From positions 6,533,535 to 6,597,534 of the forward strand of contig OY987307.1 in assembly GCA_963920635.1 (NCBI GenBank): a stretch of DNA of 64,000 bases, given 5' to 3'. Shown here piece after piece: positions 60,146-64,000 of this stretch; positions within the stretch are counted from its first letter, which is position 1, and every line of letters starts with the position of its first letter. The DNA is from Pseudeuparius sepicola. Its lineage: Eukaryota; Arthropoda; Insecta; Coleoptera; Anthribidae. The translations under genes were made by a program, and so were the position numbers. The notes under the pieces are model-generated. The model saw only the letters and a list, made by a program, of their open reading frames with translations. It ran no database searches and was not told the DNA's origin.

Positions 60146-63100
60146 CCGTTTCGTCAATAAATTATTGGTGAAAGAGTTCGGTTTTTATTTATATTTAGTT
60201 ATTTTGGATAATGCATCTCTCAGTCAAAAAACACCAATCACATTTAGCTAACGCCACTTTGTCATTTGTTTCAACCAGTTCTAAAAACTTTTAAAAAGGG
60301 ATAATTTGAAATAATAAGGATGTCCTCAAAGCTGCCATTTGATCAAATGTGTAGGTATAGACTGTATAGTTCAATTGGCAGTTTCGAAGATGTGGCCCGA
60401 AGATCACCTAGTCCGGCAACATTGGCGCTGATGCAGACGTGCCGGAGACCAGGACAGCAGAGCAGGGCCGACAAAGGCACCGCCGCTTATTTGATGCTGC
60501 CGCACAGTGGGGCCGAGAGGGACCAACAAAGGCACCGCCTTTCTTTCGATGCTGCCGCCATTGCGACGTTGCCGGATCTTTTTTAGAGCGTTGAAAGGGA
60601 AGGCGGCTACAATATTCTACCCAATTAATCAACAAATTTGCAAATGTTAAGGCTAACCGAGACTTGTCAATTCACCAAATTACTCCACAAGTATTTCAAA
60701 ACGTACGAGAAAAAATTGAATACAATATTTACTATATATCACTGGGTGGTAGCTATTTTCAGCATTTAGTGAATGTGAATAGAACGATTGGTTCTTTTTT
60801 ATAGATTTTTTTGGTAATTTTTAGAATGGTTCATGGGAGACAAAAACTAGCGACGGTCGTTTAATGAAATACATTAGTAAGGGCGAGAAAAATTCCGGAA
60901 CGGGTATCTTAATACGTATTTTCTTTGGTGGCCATCAATCGGAAAGATTGCGTGCATAAGGAAAAGAAATGGAAAATAAAATAATATAATAAGATAAAAC
61001 AATAAATATTATTTATTCATAAAGTGTATTTTTATCGATTTACGACAAAAGTGCATTTTTGTGTAACATTGATCAGGAAATCTTCTAATAGTGTCTAAAT
61101 TTCGATTACATCAGCTGCTTAGGAACTGAGGAAAACCTGTGTGTTCGAAGATCATTGGAAAAACAAAAAAAAATTCAACTTGATATACCTACCTACCCGA
61201 AATTTCAAGTTTAAACTCGAAATTTCGAGTAAAAAAATCGTTCGTTTTGGAGGTCAAAAGAAGCGATTTTTAAGACCTTTAAAAAAAGTTCAGGTGAACA
61301 TCTCCAAAAATGGAAACGTTATGGATTTGTATACGTATAAAAGTAGACATATATGTTTAAATTTTACAGGAGCAATGGCAGTTTTGAGGACACTTTCAGT
61401 TGTCTTTGCAGGAGCAAATCCAGTTGAAAACATAATAAAAGATCACTTCATTTGACGGTTATTATTCTCAGATAATGACGTTTATTTTTGCAATTTTGGT
61501 GACGATTTATACATATACGGGTGCATAGTTTTTTACGTTTTCATAAATAAATTAGAAGGAGTTCCGGGTACTTATTGTAAATACTTTGAAGTATATTTTG
61601 CATATGCATATTTGTAACAATCACAGCAGTGCCATTTTCATTACGAACAAATTTCATTCCAGACATTTTATAGGAAGTCATCCTGAAGAGTTGTTTAAGA
61701 TTTTAATAAAATTAAGTGAAGAGAATCTCTCGTAGGCGAAAACAGTGTTTATTGACATGCGGGTTTATTCATGAATGTCAAAACTTTTTTCTGTTAGATA
61801 CCTGTCTAAGGACAGAAATTGTTTTTAATCTGAAGGAATTTTTTACAAAAAAATAGAGCATGTTGCCTCGGCCCTTAAACAACACCCTCAGCCAAAAAGT
61901 GCACTTACGCATCTTGAAATGTAGATAGCTATTGCAGGAGCAATGGCAGTTTTGAGGACACCTAAAATATTTTATGTTGTATGTCTACTAAAATGTATTT
62001 TCTTTGAATCGGTGGCAATCGGACAGAACTTTTGGATAAGGAAAAAATAGAAAATAAATTTCGATTTAGACGCTAAAGTGGTTGTTTTAGTCCACCCTAC
62101 ATTTTCAGCACGCTTGTTAGACTAAATTTAATATGACATAACAGGCGCAGCCATATTGCGAAATATTATTTGTTGCAATTTTATAGCCAGTGAGTAGTAA
62201 AAGCACACAGATACTAACTCATTTTTTAAGTATAAATAGATATTTACTGTCTTTTGAAAATAAAAATACAATGTATTTATTACGCGCCCAAATAGCATGA
62301 GTTTTTTTACCCGCACGCTGTTTGACATTAACAATTTTCAGTGACAAATGATAGGACGATTTAAGGCATTTTCAGAGAAGCCGAGAATTCATGACACAAG
62401 GTATTTTTGATAATACTTGAACTGTGGGACAATACAGGAATCACGGGGTGGAAAAAATATCTATTCTAAACATTCACTTCGCCCAAGCTAATATTTTTTT
62501 TGCATTCCATAAACAACGTTTGATTATTATTATTTTACATATTATTTTTTTAAACATTCCCAAGGTTCCCAAAACTGCCAATCTATCCTACTCGCACTAC
62601 ACTTTTTTGTCAACTGGCAGTTTTGAGAACCTTTTTATAAAAATGGCCACCTCATTATAGGCTATTTAAATGATTTTTATGAATGATATATTATGTTGCA
62701 TTGCATATTGAAGATTCGTTTATTTTGACGCGAGACTTTTTGCCAAGTCTGGAAGGGTGGGGTAATAGAAAAAATCACGGGACGGGAAAAATATTTATTA
62801 CTATAGGGACGGTCATTTAAATAAGTATTTAATCGTACATATCTGAGAAAGTTTGGCTTGGAATTGGGTTTTCTTTTACTTTCTAAATTTACTAAGCACA
62901 TAAGTTCAATCTAAAAGTACCGCGAAAAGGATTAATAATTATTGGAAACTAGAGAATACATCAAATATTATTATTATGCAGGGTGCAATTAAAATGCATG
63001 GCATATGTAGGTAATGGCGGATTCTACGTCGCAAATTGACAAAAAATTTCATATACTGTGCTAAAAGGCAATGAAAAAATATGGAATATTTTAAACTGCA

Positions 63101-63960
63101 GTAAAACGGCTTCAGCGATTTGATATACAGCCCTTGGTTTTAGTTTCATACAAACAGGTGGTGTGCATGCCATAGATTTTATTCTAATAGACGAACGCAC
63201 AGGGGTGTACTTGGACCCCAGCGTCAAATAAGAGTGGCGTATGGGAAAAATCGACAGAAAGTTAATGAACTCTCGGGATACTTTTCTTTAAACAACCTCC
63301 TCAGCCAAAAAAGTGCACTTACGCAATGTAAATCGCTATTACAGGAGCAATGGCAGTTTTGAGGACACATTCTGAAAAGTTTTGTCGATTTTAAGATTGT
63401 ACAGTCTTTTTAGCGCAGTTCAGGATCAATAAACTAAGGAAATAATAATCGTTGAGTGAAAGAATGTAATAAGAGGTACCTACACCCTCTGCCGAATCTC
63501 ACCGCCAACAATCAAAGCTTGTCTAACAACAATAATATCATCTTCATTGTTCTTGGACCAGTTTATGTTGTTGGCGTTGAGATTTGACAGCAGTTTCGGC
63601 TCTTTATATTCCTTAAAATTAAACTCAAACATTTTTTTTTAGCATTTCATTATAAACAAAAAGTATATGTAGACTTATAATCGGACAAACCTAACAAAGT
63701 TTGGCTTGGAATTGAGTTCTAATCATCCATATTCCAAATTATTTTTCAGTGGTGGGGGTGGGGGTAACCCAATTTCCCCTCTAGTGCTGTCTAAAAGGAA
63801 CAGTGTTCTCAAAAGTGCCACAACATAAAAGATGTTGTTATGAGGACTGTCTCCAAATCTGCCTTTAGACATAATGGGCTTATGAGGACAGTCCTCACAA
63901 CCGCCAAGTGTCCCCGCAAGCACCGTTGCACACCATAAATCGTCCTCAAAACTGCCACTA

Positions 63961-63965
<5 letters not shown>
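60146..63965. repeat. Repeat-rich end of the window with hairpin motif copies, no gene
   Basis: Copies or half-copies of TGGCAGTTTTGAGRACA occur near 60,322 and 60,373 (degenerate pair), 61,376, 61,946, 62,565/62,613, 63,352 and several in 63,790-63,960. 62,085-62,810 duplicates 42,330-42,960. A GC-rich patch at 60,410-60,600 contains an internal direct repeat (acaaaggcaccgcc twice). Confidence 0.5.

Positions 63966-64000
<35 letters not shown>
63966..64000. repeat. (TA)n microsatellite at the window end
   Basis: An uninterrupted TA run reaching the last base. Confidence 0.95.

Overview
This is arthropod, most likely insect, nuclear DNA. It is AT-rich, has GT-AG introns, arthropod-type TATA plus TCAGT initiator promoters, and stacked transposable elements. 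No rRNA, tRNA or CRISPR array was found and no conserved single-copy host gene was recognised. The best-supported host-like gene is a multi-exon tyrosine-recombinase (Crypton-like) gene at 45155-52192.

Layout. 1-3.0 kb: a broken hAT transposase fragment and a Penelope-like GIY-YIG fragment. 3.5-10 kb: a decayed multi-exon gene (copy 1) of an insect family whose proteins look like DDE-type transposases (I recall the label DUF7869), with a 5-bp-TSD Transib element in its first intron. 12,809-37,682: a second element of that family with its own terminal inverted repeats, split by a 19,938-bp Polinton/adintovirus-like provirus (14,647-34,584) flanked by a perfect 6-bp target duplication. 37,684-40.8 kb: a third copy, starting one base after the second ends. 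41-64 kb: the tyrosine-recombinase gene, a P-like element carrying a THAP exon in its last intron, several long-TIR MITEs, a GC-rich tandem array and a dispersed hairpin repeat.

The provirus is the main feature. Its replication genes are a protein-primed family B polymerase and a chromodomain integrase. Its virion genes are a double jelly-roll major capsid candidate, a penton-like protein, an adenain-like protease, a PLA2 minor capsid protein, a packaging ATPase and two tandem fibre-like coiled-coil proteins. Its host-interaction candidates are a BIR-RING IAP and a small membrane protein. It also carries a four-exon spliced gene of unknown function, an RNase H-like candidate, a PC4-like candidate and a small gene repeated in both terminal repeats with its own promoter. 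The recognised core ORFs are open, so the insertion looks young or preserved. Left-arm virion genes read rightward, the polymerase reads rightward from the centre, and a tightly packed leftward cluster (34.0 to 27.0 kb) carries most of the rest.

Order of events read from nesting: the DUF7869-type element 2 was present first, the provirus inserted into its coding sequence, and a long-TIR MITE later inserted into the provirus.
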